Source of the DNA: Mycteria americana
Lineage: Eukaryota > Chordata > Aves > Ciconiiformes > Ciconiidae
Direction of reading: 5' to 3'
Assembly: GCF_035582795.1 (NCBI RefSeq)
Contig: NC_134365.1
Coordinates: 76,985,635-77,049,634 of the forward strand
Length of the DNA stretch: 64,000 nt
The position numbers were made by a program, and so were the translations under genes. The notes below the pieces were generated by a model that saw only the letters and a list, made by a program, of their open reading frames with translations, ran no database searches and was not told where the DNA came from. Positions 48,101 through 60,619 of the stretch are shown here, piece after piece (position 1 is the first letter of the stretch; each line of letters opens with the position of its first letter).

Positions 48101-51100
48101 TCAGGTGCTAGCTTTGTTGTAGTATCCTCTGTCCTGCTTCCAAAACAGGATTAAGCAAAGGAGGCTATTTCTTTACTTTTAATTTAAATCTCTGGGAAGT
48201 TGGTTTTGGTTTAGAGCAGACCTGAAAAGGCTTGTCAGTTGGATCTTAGAGCCATCAGCATTTTTTTTTCTCCGCTTAACTGACGCTTGTTTAACTTGTG
48301 ACAGCACTTTTAATTTGTTATGTTTGTAAAGGAAACATCAGGGGAGGATTCAGAAATGCATATTTATGTTTCTTGGCTAAGCTTAATTTGGCTCTAAGAA
48401 CCTGTTTTTGTTATTTCAATAAAGAAGAATTTTTTGTCTTAGGCTGGGATTTTTTTCTGTATTTCATGGTTCTTGTTTTTTGGTTTTGGTGGGGTTTTTT
48501 CCCTCTTCCAAAAAGAGCATATAGTGGCTTACCTTGGTCTACACCTTCCCTTGAATGTGAAACATGTAATTAACAGGTTCTAACCAGAAGTATCCTCTCG
48601 GAGGTTTCCTCACTCATCCTGGAGCTGGTGTTGGACCTCCTGCGTAGTGCCAGGCAGGACCACTGCAACCTCTGACGGTGCTGGCACAGAAATACGTTTT
48701 CTGCGGCTTCCTCAGGACGTGCAGCACTACCAGGAATTTGGACACTGGGGTGGAGTGTGCGTTTCTTCCCGCCGCCCTTGCTTGGGAGGACTGGAGCCTG
48801 TTACGGTGGGAGACCCCAGGGAGGTGTGCGCAGCGTGGCTCCGCTCTCCAAGCAAGTGGGAGGACTGCTGCTGGGCTGGGGGTACGGATGTGCCCCCCTC
48901 CTGCCCCAGCGCCCCAGAGGGAGGCACGCGGCAGGAGCAGCTGAGGCTGGGCTGTGCCCCATGGCACGGGGACGCTGCAATCGCATGGCGTGCCTCTGGT
49001 GGGGTGTGTGACCAGATTCATGGTACTGCTGCAAAACTGGGATGCTGCTGGTGGTGTTGGGGTGGCAGAAACATCTGGGAGCAGCCAGCTGTGGGATGGG
49101 GTGAGTCCTGCGACTGCCCCATGGTGTTTCCCCTCTGGCTGGCTTGCCCCACTCCCGGTGCAGCCCTGCCCTGGTGGGCAGTGGGGCTGGGTGGCCTCGC
49201 TGGCTAGTAGCGCCATCCGCAGAAGTACATGGCAAAGCTGTGACCAGGGCGTTGTGAACGTGGGCCGACCTGTCTCTGGGAGTGGTGAAAGTGTCTGTGT
49301 GCCGTCTAGACCAAGCGCTTGCACCCGCGGTGGCTGGTGGCACCCGTATGCCCTGAGGGCGATAATGACACTCCTCAGCCAGCTTCTTGGGGAGCTTAAA
49401 GGATGATTAATCCTTCCCTGCTTTCAAGCCTTCACATGAATTAATGAAGCAGTATTGATGGTGTGGTTGCATAGATGGATGGGCGTTATGTGAGAGGAGT
49501 GGTAACAGGTCTGTCGCAGGTGCAGACACTTCTGTGGCAGCAGTGTCTTGCTTGCTCTCCCTCTGTTTGCGGTATTGCTTGAGAGTGTCCTTTTGTTGAA
49601 CAGCCGTGAGGCTTTAAATGCAACGTGGAGATGAGAAGATTGAGCTTTGTTTTCAGGGTGGTGCTGGTAAACTTCCTGCAGCTTGGTGGTAGAGATAATT
49701 CTGCACGTTCGGGCTCCATTGTTGTGACTGGGTCTAAGGTGAATTTAAGAAAAATATTTTGGTCAAACAGGCTTTCCTTTCTGTTCTATCCAAAGGGAAA
49801 AATCTGTTATGAGCCTGATCTGTTGTTCTCATTACTGGGGGAGTTTCTGAATGGGACCTAAATACGTAATTTTTTGCACGTCCTTATCTGTGCCACACAG
49901 TGTTTTCCAGGTCAGTATCTTGGGTTTCAGACTCTCTTGTCATGATGTGCGGTCTTAAATCCGCATACACAGAAGCGTTTGATCATAGAGATGTCAATAT
50001 GGTGAATGGCGTTTCTCTCGGGATTGTTTTGAGCATCACAGTGGAATTGGCCACTGAGGACCAGTGTTTGCTCGGCTTATGGCACGCTCTTGAGCTGCTG
50101 TCAGAGGGAAGGTGAAGTGCAGGATTGTTTGACCAGTCATCTGTTGCAAGGCTGTAATGCCTGGGGAAGTGGAGAGGAAGCACTGATTTACCTGCAAGGC
50201 CTGCCAGGGATGAGGCTTCCACATGAACTGCTTGGAGGGAGAGGGGACATCTTGTACCCCAGCATGCTGATTGCAAGGATGGATTCTCCAGAGGGCTTTG
50301 TGTAGGATCAAAACCACAGCAGGCCCTCAGTTGGAGAGTGCCTCCTTTTGTGCAGGGTGATGGCAGTGGTAGCTAGAAATGTTTTTCTGTTTGGACCTGG
50401 TTGGGAAGCTATCCCTCTTTTGCCTGCATGCTATACAGTGGTTACTTCCTTACTTTCAGAAGTACTAAAGCAGGACCGGGAGTTCAAGGCTGCCTCCTGC
50501 AAGGAGCCACCATGCTGCTGTCTGCATCTGAAATCTGTTTCCATTTTCTTCAGCTTCTTGATCTCAGACCTTGTGCTACTTAAAGCTCCCCCTTCCTTCC
50601 CTACTCTTCCAAGGAATTTTACAAAGCAATCAATAGCTGTCTAGTTATGACAGCAAAATGAAAAAGGCTGTAACGTCTCCATAGCTACCTAAAAAGTACT
50701 TGTAAAATGCCGGTGGAAGAGAGTGCCCTACAATTATCCCACACATTCCTTGCTTGCGGACTGAAAATCGTTTGCATTAGTTAAGTAATCACTGCACACT
50801 TGTCCAGTGAGAAATGTTTGGTTACTGCAATAAATTTTTGTTCCTTTAACCCTGTGAAGCTGAAAAAATGAATTTGTTTTAAGTAGAAAACTAACTGACC
50901 TGAACTCTCGGTAGATTAACTGATTGTAAATGTACCAGCTTAATCCCACTTGGGTTTTTTCTTGTGTTTCATGTAGCATCTGAAAAGAGACAGCTTGTGG
51001 CAAATTAGCCAGGGTGAGACTACAAAAAGATTGAATTATTCCTGTTTGAACAGTTCCCAGCATGCAAGCACTTGCTGCTTGGTTCGTACATCATCTGTAT

Positions 51101-54100
51101 CTTGAGTTAGCCTGCCAGAGCTGCTGTGATTGAGGTGAAAGTAAATAACTTCCAACTGGAAATCTTGCCTTTGATGTAAATGATAATTCATGCATTCATC
51201 AGTAAAAGTTTCATGGAGATATGATGAACAAAAGTTGTGGTTGGTGTGTGTCTGAGTTTCTTGCAACAAATGTCTTGCCCTGTTGTGTTTCCATGAAGAG
51301 AAACTGTTTGACGCACTGCCCTGTGCTGTCCTGAAAAGTCACTTTGCTCCTAGTGAAACCCAGTGCTGGTATGAAAATACAGTTGTCAAAATATATGTGA
51401 GGTCGTACGTGGCGTGTGTCTGTGCCTTGTGCTGCTCCGTTCACGTTGGGGCACGGCATAAAAATAACAGGCTGCAAAGTTAGGTCTGCTGCATTTAGGC
51501 AAGGCTAAACTTACTGTCAGGCATCTGTAAGCACAGAAGTGGTTGAAACAAGCTGATGCTTCTGTAGGGACTTGCCTTGATATACTGATGTATTGCAGTG
51601 CCTCTTTTGCAGGGAAGGGCCTGAAGGGGTAGGGGAACTACATATATGTGGCATTTGTTTAGGATCAGCTGCCTGGTCGCTTTGGACAATGTATCCAGCT
51701 GGACTACTGATGCTAAATTGGAATTTGGCTGTTATATTGCAGTTAATTCCTCTTCGTACTAAATGTGCTGTATCATCTTTCTATGGCTGCGGCAATTAGG
51801 GCCTGGCTTTAGTGTTACACGTTGTGAGGAACATCATGTCCCTTCCTTAGATCCAGCTGTGTTCATACAGCTCCCGCAGAGTGTGCACTGAAGAGCAAAA
51901 CAGGGGGGCTGTCTCTGTTTTTCTGTGTTGAAAGGAAGAAATGGGACCCTACCGCCTTTCCTCTGAGCTGCACTGGGTTTGCTGTCCCTTTTGCCCTAAG
52001 ACATTGGGCCATTTGTGGGTAAGATGTTACTTGCTGCAAGCAGAGCGAGAAGACACGGCGCAGTGGATGAAATTCCTGCTAGAGGCAATGAAAGTCCTGC
52101 TTTTGCTTTTAGTGAGACCTCAACTTTGCATTGTCCCACTTGCCGTGTTTTTCTGGAAAGAGGGGTTAACAGGGATGGAAACCCAGCGATGACCCCAGTG
52201 CAGATGCCTTTGCTGTTGTCCCCTTTGCCTGGGTGAGGTGTTAGGGAGATGGTTGGTGAAGGGAGGAGGACATGCTGATACCGTCCCCCTGCGTGGGGGT
52301 GGTGGTGGGGTCTCTGTTGCTGAAGTCTTTGGGCCTGGAAGTGAGGGGCAAGGAAACAGGCCCTACAGAGGGCCTGGGGCAGACTGGGCTGGGCTAGTGG
52401 GGGTAGAGGTGGGCTTGCGAGGTGGTGGGAGCTCCTCTGGAGCCAGCTGTGGCAGAACAGGCAACCCTGCAGGCTCCAAGAGTTAGAAATCACAGGGTCA
52501 AGGATACAACAACTGGTGTTGCAGCTGTCTGTTTTGCAAGCCTACATGGCCATGCCGCTGCCTGGCTGGAGCCAGCGTCCCCTGTCCTGTTGGCCACTCT
52601 GAGAGCGGTGGAGAGGAAGAGTGGCCTCGGCAGCCAAAGCACGTGTGACCCTCTCAAGGGCCTCCATGGGCCCCGTCGGAGGACATGCTCCTTACGTGCG
52701 CTGCCACTTGCCGTGGGGTCTGTCCTCTAAGCGTGCGTCCCTGCCCTCTGTACCGCAGCCCGCAGTCTCCCACAGGCGTGCGGGAAATTCAGAGCGCTGT
52801 AATTTGTGGTGTCCTTTCCTTAATCCTTCTTGTCTAGCTTGCACTGTAAGGCTTTGAGGCAGAGACTTTACTTCCCATATCTAGAGCCTTGTGCGTGGAT
52901 CTGGTTGATGTTTATGCGGAAGTACGAGGGCAGCCAGAGGTTCTCCGGGGTCTGATAGAAACCATACGTGAAATTAATCCAAATTAAACTATGTTACACG
53001 TTCTGTGATAAACAGAAGGTTACAGCACGGAGTCAACATGTTGCATAGCTTTGAGACTATGAAGAATGAAAAGTGAATTCTCCTCAAAGTTGGCTGTGCC
53101 TGTATGAGGCTTGATGAAGTTTTGAGACAAGCCAGTACGCCAAGCTTGCTGCGTAGGCGTTTGCAAGAAATGAGGCAGATTTATGGGAGAGGACTGTCGG
53201 TATAGGGAGGCAGAGGGGTGCCGGAGATAAGGTAGCTAAACATGGGCCTGCTGAGGATAGATCTGTGGTTGTGGACTCAGGCACTCCTTCCTATGGAGGA
53301 GGGAGAGGTCAGTTTGTGTGCCCTGCTAATGTGGGCAAACTGGAGCTGGTTTGCGTACGCAATGGGATTTTGCATGCCGTTCTGGTATGCCTGCTTCCTC
53401 CTCACGCTCCACAGTGACGGAGCATGTGGCAGGGACGTGGAAAGCAAGGGAAAACAATCTGGTCGGGGGAGCCTTCGCGTGGGTGGGCGACAGCCTCGCT
53501 CTTGCTGCAGAGCCTCTGGGGGGGTCGGGGAATGCTTGGAGGTTGGTTGGTAGCCAAACTGTCAACAGGGAGCTTGGCACTTCCCAGGACAGCAGGAAAA
53601 GGTGTTTCTGGGGCTGGCTCTGGCCCTCGTCCCCTTTTCCCAGCACTGGGGTGAGGGTATGGTGGACTTCGCAGCAGTGATGGCATTAAGGGCAGCCTTG
53701 GAGGCCAGAATGATTTTTCCCTGGATGGAGTCGGAGTCAGCCCCTGGGGGCACGGGGCTTTGCTGGCTTGTGTCTTTGGAGTGGTCGGATTTCTCCCAGT
53801 GAGTGTTTTGGGCCTCGTGAGGAACGAAAAGCATACAAAAATGTGCGTGCTCTGGGAGGTGTGCTGGTGTCAAAGAGCAGTGGAGGCAAGAGACGGACCA
53901 GTGTAATTTTACAGTCCGATTTACACGGGGCTTGAACAGTCAGAGCACTGCGATGCTCTGGAGGGTTTGCAAGGCCACTTGCTACTCTCGGGGCTGGGAT
54001 TGGAGAGGGATGGATGCCACCTAGGAATTTCAAACCACAGGTCAGCACGGGAACACAGCAGCGTTTCTCCATGGGAAAGCAGCGCCCATGTGGTCCGGCT

Positions 54101-56454
54101 GCCTCTCCTGCCCGCGCAGAGATCGTGTTGATCTGGTGGACACAAACAGGCTTGCAGCCTTTCTGCAGAGCTGTGATGGCTGAGGAGAGGCAGTTTCCCA
54201 GTGAAACGCTGATTCTTAGCCATGATCCTATGTGCTGATAGCACCTGTATTGGAGAAAAGGAGCAATTCTGTGTTACAGCGTTGGAATCACGCATGTTGA
54301 TTTTTTTTCAGGGACGCTGCTTAGGAATAAAGGATGGAGGAAATACTGCTCATGGTGAGGAAGGAACTTTCTAACTCTGCACTTGTGGGTCCCTCCTTCC
54401 TGTGGGCCCTGTGCTCAGCATTGGGACCATATTAACTACTTGTGTTTGGATTTCCAGAGAAGAGGCTTCCTCTTGAGACTTCCTATTGTAATTCACATCT
54501 GTGAAGTTGAATGCAGATGCTGTCTGTCAGGCTGCGAAGATTCATGTCCAGCTGTGTATATACAGAGGAGGAGAGATGTTATTTTGGCATCTGCAAAGAC
54601 AACTTACTAAAAATAGGCTAAAGCCCGTGAACCCAGGAGCAAAAGTAGTTGTCCCAAAAGTCTTACTTGATGCATCTTTCTTTTTCTTTCCCCCTCAAGG
54701 AATATTTGTTTGGAATATTCTCCGTGTCTCAGCATTTGCACAAAAGCTAGCTCTGCTCGTGCTGGAGCTGCTGCTGGGTGGACAGGGCCAGGCTAAGCTC
54801 TGTTTCTAACTACTTGTTCCCTCTGAGGCTGGGATATGTTGCCTCCCTCATTTTCACTGCCTTCCTGCTATCAGGCCTTTTATCTGTCTTCCTACTTTTG
54901 GATCCTGAGCTTCTCCGAGACAGGGTTGCCTGACTGCATAATGTGCAGAGCCCTCGCAGCGTACAAGGGCAGACCGTGCGGCTGAGCGGGAGCAACGCTT
55001 TTCAGGGAGGCACAGGTGATCAAGCAGCATGTGGAGAGGTCGGGATGTCGAAGCGAGGGCTTTCCTGTGGTTTGGGCTGCTGCCTCTGGCCATGGTTTAT
55101 GTATTCGGTAGGGGCCACTGCTCACATGCACGTAGCAGGCTTTGTCCCTGGGTGGCTTTGTTGTTTCGAGTCCTCTCAGTACCTTGATGCTATCTGTCTT
55201 TCTCTGCATCTCTTCTCCTCGTCCCTCTCGTGTGCATCCTTTGAGGTGACCTGTACTGAGAAGTCTCTGCCAAGACCCCGTGCAGGTTTTGGGAGTGGAA
55301 CCGCCAGGCTCCCTTCTTCACAAGGCTGGGGCCTCCAGCGGTGCAGAGCTGGCTTCATTTTAGGAAAACAGAATAAAGCAGATCAGTATTAACTTGCCTT
55401 CACGGAGTTGATCCTGGCTGCAGCTCAGTTGGATTACGTTAGCTGGTATCCAGAGACTTCCAGATTTTAAGACTGTGAAGCAACTTAGCCTGTAAACAGA
55501 GTGAGTGGTTGCTTGGCTGTGCTGTTGTCATTGTTTTCTGTTCATTGACTGCATCGCTGGAATAGTACGGGGTGGTGTTAAATTTCTGGACAAGGCTTTG
55601 AACAAAATCTTCCATCAAAATGCTTGATAAACCACTGACTGTAATGCAGAATGCTGGTCTGTCTTTTTGCAAGTTGAATTGTCGGAGAGCTCTTATAATT
55701 ATTAAAAGATGCTTTGTGTTAATTTAATTTTGTGTAAAGGACACAAGCTGGATGATTCAAAGAAACAATGCAGACACTTAATCCACGTAAAAGCAAAATT
55801 CCCGTATCTGTGCACATGTAATACTTAAAGATTTCCAATGACATCACGTGCAGGGAGGAAGTATAAAAATATACATAAAACCCCAATACTTTAAAATTTG
55901 TCAATTTTGAAGAAAGCATTTAGTTGTGGGGGAACTGAGTAATGAAAAACAGTCAAAGCCAGAATGGAGAAAGCATTGATTTAGTATCTTCTCAGGGTGA
56001 AACGAGGTGGGAATTTTTTTCCCCATTGTATTTTAAATGCGTTTAAAATTGTATTTGAGACAGCTTGTGAACAGTCAAGATTCAGCAGTGATTTTGTGAG
56101 CAGAAGGGCTATTATTTGGGCTCTCTGGCTGGGTTCCAATGCAAGGGATCCTGAGTCAGGGTGCAATGCCTCCTTGCTCTAGGCAAGCGTAACTGTTACC
56201 TCCTCCTCCTGTTCCACAGGGACCAGCAACTTCGCCTCCTTTCTGCCTGCTGACATCCTTCAGGACTGAGTTAAGTCCGTAGCAGTATTGCCCATGTATA
56301 TTGAGCTTGATGCTGGCTCCTGCTAGCGATGAAGGGCTTGTGTGCCTGAAATACTGAATGGTGCTCTCGCCACCCTTCCCCTGGTGAGTGGCTGAAGAGA
56401 AGAGCTTGTGGGGAGAGGTGGTCCCAGCTGTGTATCCTGGCAGAGCTGACCCCT

Positions 56455-56488
56455 CTCGAATGAGTCAAGCTCAAGCGACTCATTCGAG
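56455..56488. repeat. 12-bp perfect inverted repeat
   Basis: CTCGAATGAGTC and GACTCATTCGAG are exact reverse complements separated by 10 bases, enough for a stable hairpin. The flanks have no gene, so a terminator-like or RNA role has no support. Confidence 0.9.
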
Positions 56489-56586
56489 CGATTCAAGCCA
56501 TCCTCAAGGGCATCCTTTGAAGGAAGGATACTGCTCTGGATAGCAGTATCTTTGCTTGCAGGATGCCAAGGGGTCTGAATGCTCTG

Positions 56587-56665
56587 CTGTATTTATATAT
56601 ATAGCACTAAACTTTAAATATATATATAATCTCTATAAATATTTATATACAAAATATATATCTCT
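56587..56665. repeat. AT-rich (TA)n-like tract
   Basis: About 80 bases of TATATA, AAATAT and TTTATA strings, a low-complexity block. Confidence 0.85.
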
Positions 56666-59600
56666 AAAAACAGTTCAGTTGCTTTCTGAATTTGTCCACA
56701 GGGTACAAGGGTGGTGTTCCTGTGCGCCTGTGTGCATGGCAGAGGGAAAATAGCGGGGAAAACTTGGAGGGCTTAGGGATCCCTGAGCGTTGCCTGCTTG
56801 CACTAGTGTTTAGGTGTTGCTTAAATGTGCTTAATAAAACTTTTGCCTGTGCCTCCCGCCAAATCAAGTTAAAAGTGCTGTACTCCAATTAAAGATGCAG
56901 ATGGGAGGTCAAGTTAGGGGCAACGCTTGAGTTAATTTTTCAATGTAGACAAAGTCTCTGCTAATTAGTCTGTTTATCTAAGTCCTGCAGCAGTTTAGCA
57001 TTCTTGTTCTGTCATGTTCTTTCCCTGTACCCTACCTTCCTGCTGCAATGCTGTTCAAAGTCCGTCTCGCCTCAGAAATGGCTGCCTATCAATAATACAT
57101 CAAGTGATGTTCCTCGGGCTGTATGTGCATTGTAAAAAGTATTGCATGTATAGCTGCTTGTGTCACTTCCAAATGCTTTTTATAGCAAGAAGCATGCTAA
57201 TAGTGTGGTGCATCATGAACTGAATTTACTATTTAGTAATATCATGCTTACAAATGCCCAGCCTGCCTGAAGCTGGGAGCGAGGACAGCACGTGCATGTT
57301 ATCTGCTTGGCGTTCTCTTAACTGTGTGTTGCGAGAGAGCTTTTCTGTCTCCCATCGCTGCTGCAGACTCTGCTCCGAAGGAGTCCTGAGAGAAGCCTGC
57401 TACCATGTACGAGCTTGAGCGGGTGCCCTTTGCGGGTCTGCTCCGTAGACCAGTAGTCTTCCATTCCTGTGCCGTGAGAAAGGACCTTCTCACAGTATCT
57501 TTCCGTTCATCTCTCTGCCCCGGTGTAACACATTTCTGAGTTGAGTGCTCAGCATGCGCAGTGTGGGTGTACCGAGCTGTTCCAAGGCAGTGACCTTCCT
57601 CCTGTTCCCAAACTGAACGCTGCAGGTCACAGGAAGTACAGCTGCCTCGCTTGGAGTCTCCCAAGTTATTTAGGAGCTCTTGGGAATAAAAGCTCTGATT
57701 GCTCTTTTTCTTCTTTTTTTTTTTTCTTCTGTCTGCTAATAATCTTGGCTTTTTGTTCACTGTTTTCTCCCTTTTTAAAAAGACTAGGGAAGTAAGTGTT
57801 TCTTTTTTTTTCTTTCTGAACTGAATTTGCTACAGTATCTGTAGGGCAAATAAATCTCCTTTGTGCTTCTTCCTGTCATAAGAATTCCTTTCATTTGAGA
57901 GAAACTATAAATCTAAAATAACAAAAATCATAGTTTGACCTTTATTAGTTAGGAAAATAGTGATGTAATGAAATGGCTACTGGGAGGACCAGTGAGACAA
58001 ATCGTATGGGCTTTTATTTGTCGTTTTCCTGGCTCTGCTTTCCAGAAAGCCCCACACTTTGCCAAAACTAGTTCCCAGCCGTCGCAGCTATAACACCGCA
58101 TGGGGTGCGTTGACATAGGTGCTCACCCGGATGATCAGCCCCATCGAATTTAGACTGAGCAAAGCCAGAGAGATGACTGGTGAGGTGTTGTGGCAGAGCT
58201 CCCCGCTGCCCTGTCTGGCCCGGAGCAGTGTCACCCCACCGGAGCTGGCAGCCACCCATGGGAGCTGCTTGCCAGATGTGCCTGCCTGCCACACAGCCCT
58301 TCTCCCTCCCTGGCTGAGCAGGCTGGAGCAGGATGGCCATGCGGCAGGGAGAGCCTCTCCCTCCAGCCCAGTTAGAGGCAGCCTCCTCGGGGAGGGCTTG
58401 CAGGTGGCCATGTGCTCCCTCTCTCTTCCTTCGGTCTTCCTCCCTTTTCCCACCCCACCCTGCCCCTTTGGACTGTCTCAGGGCTAATTGCAGCTGCTTG
58501 GGGGAGCAAATGGCTCCAGCTCCTGAATCAGTGGGTACACGTATGTCTGGATCATTCTCCCTTGGGGTTCATGACTAGACCGCATCTTCACAACTCCGAC
58601 TATAAAGGATCTGTGACCAACATGAAAGGACTCAGAAAACACTCAAAATTGGTTTAGCCCTACCCTGGCACCGTCTCCCTCTGCTTTCATGATGTGCATG
58701 TACAAGCGTCAGAACTTGGTTTTCTGGGACTAATCCAGCCTTGGCTTGAGGAAGTGGATATTTAGGTGGTGCTCCATTAAGTCAGTGCTATAACCCTGTC
58801 AAAAGTGCCCTTTGAATCAAAACCGGCTCCTTTATCTTCAGAGAGAGAGAAAATCCTCGGTGTTAGCCTGGGTTAGCAGACTCTCCTGTTGGTCTTGTTC
58901 AATGCGCTCTCACTTTCTTGACATTGCAGCACCATTGGGTCTTGCCTCTTCTTGGCTTTGGTTTGCATGGTTGTCATATGGGAAATCCCAGCTGCAATCC
59001 TCAATCTGCTGCAAATCTGATGGAAAATGTTGTTGTAAGGCGCTCTAATAACACAGGGAGTTGAGGAGATGTGTAGTGGCTTTGAAAAGACACTGAGGAT
59101 GGATTATGCGAAGTTCAGCCTTCAAAACAATTTCCTGGACCCTCGTGTATTTGGTTGTTTGGTTTTTTTCTGTACTAACAAAACTTACTTTTGACTCTGT
59201 ACCGTCCTTGTACGGAAGCTCAAAGATTACCTGTGCGTTTATTAGAGCTGACTTCACGGTATGGATTTGCGTAGTCTTAACAATGTTACAATGTGCAATT
59301 TTAATTAAAAGTAGTAGAGCCCTTGGATAGGAAGTCAAAACCTTAATTGTCAATACAGTACAATTAAGTTTCTCTGTACCTAGCTAGTAATTACACAAAA
59401 CTCACTGCAGTATGGAAAGGCTGTTTGGAAACACAGAAGCGTAGAGGTATGTAGAAGAAGGTCTTTGCAAATACTGACTGTCTGAATTGTTCTACTCTTT
59501 AAAAACAATTTTCTCCCTTTTGTCTTAAATAGTACTATTTTTGTGGTTCAGAGTTTGTAACTATAGCCTATTCCTTTGCTTGGGGTGGATGGTTTTAAAC

Positions 59601-60355
59601 AGCTAAAGCAATGAGGTTTGTGTGTAATGAGGTGCTGCAAGCCAATGATTCATTTTCCTTTCCTTGGTGAGTGTTTACAGAAATTTTGAGGGCTCAGCAA
59701 GGACTAGGACTCGGCCAGAAGCAAAATAATCTGTCGTGAACTCTTGAATTACAGGGAAGGCTGGATACAAATCTGTATTCCCTATTTTTGACTCAGTTGT
59801 AGGGAGTGGTAGTCAGGGCAGGACAGTGATTATTTCAGCAGTGACTTTTTCAGCATCCGGAATATTTATTGTCCAACAAAATATTGAAAAAGCTATAGTG
59901 AGATTGGCCTTTAAAGTTTGGATTGCATACAGAGGATTGTAGTCTTAGCATAGAGTAACAGCTCTGGGTTTAGGCTGTCTTTCTTGCTTTCCCTGAGGGA
60001 AGCCTGAAACAATATGGTAAAGAGATGTGCTGGAGCCCCCGAATGAGTTGGCAGCAGAGCCCTGAACCTGAAGCCAGAAGCCTGTGGCTTGCCAGACCAC
60101 ACTGCAGCGTAATTACCAGATAGCATTGCTGCGACTCTGGGGGAGAAGCGAGCCAGGGCAGACAGAGATCTGCATCGCTGTCGTCCTGCGTGTGGTACAG
60201 GTCTATAAGAGGGTGTCTGTCGTGCTCTCCTTTCCTGTCCTTGTTTTACATGGATGCGAGTCTTTCTGAGCATCAGATAAACTCTATTTACCCTGCTCCA
60301 AGTGGAGAGTTGAATTCTTCAATGCTTTCTGGGCTTTTTTGTTTTTTTCTTTAAG

Positions 60356-60606
60356 GAAGGAAGTTCATGGCTTTCTTTTGGCAAGAAATGCCAAGTAAAC
60401 TCAAAGATGTACAGCTTCCTAAATTACACATCTTTTCCACAAAAAACTTGATGAAACATTGCGTATCTGAGATGTTCTCTGATGACCCAATGTATCTGGC
60501 TTCATACAGAACATCTGAAAGAAACTTTTGGAAAGGAGAGCCATGGAATAAACAGCAAATGAAATCACTTTACAGCTCTGTCTCATTTATATTACCAGGG
60601 GAATGA
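60356..60606 (+). CDS. Candidate exon, unidentified small open frame
   Basis: A very good acceptor (TTTTTTGTTTTTTTCTTTAAG) is followed by an open frame with ATG at 60367 and TGA at 60604-60606; GTGAGT follows at once. The 79-residue product starts MAFFWQEMPSKLKDVQLPKL and contains HIFSTKNLMKHCVSEMFSDD. It is balanced in Lys, Asp, Glu and Gln, unlike most chance frames here. The segment FSTKNLMKHCVSEMF vaguely recalls my recollection of part of mammalian SMCO2, which lies between BMAL2 and PPFIBP1, but that is unverified and the place (inside a presumed PPFIBP1 intron) is wrong for a simple match. A 79-codon frame is also within chance expectation for 64 kb. Confidence 0.2.
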
Positions 60607-60619
60607 GTGAGTGATTACT

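Larger units (their letters stand above)
39639..60355 (+). other. Presumed long first intron, no exon seen
   Basis: Everything right of the 39638 donor up to the 60.36 kb candidate exon. It is moderately GC-rich with T runs (44010-44028), small tandem duplications, a 12-bp hairpin at 56455-56488 and an AT-rich tract near 56.6 kb. Many open frames in the GC-rich parts (48.6-49.4, 52.2-54.3 and 58.1-58.6 kb) overlap on several frames of both strands and lack splice context. I recognise no transposon or RNA gene. Confidence 0.45.

Noticed and set aside
48614-49406. Overlapping 236-, 186-, 180- and 150-codon open frames
   Set aside because: Frames on both strands are equally long and of GC-rich non-coding composition (Trp, Cys, Pro, Gly, Ser). 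No splice sites or motifs favour one of them.
52238-54295. Cluster of 70-165-codon frames on both strands
   Set aside because: Same pattern of mutual overlap in GC-rich DNA with no recognisable domain.
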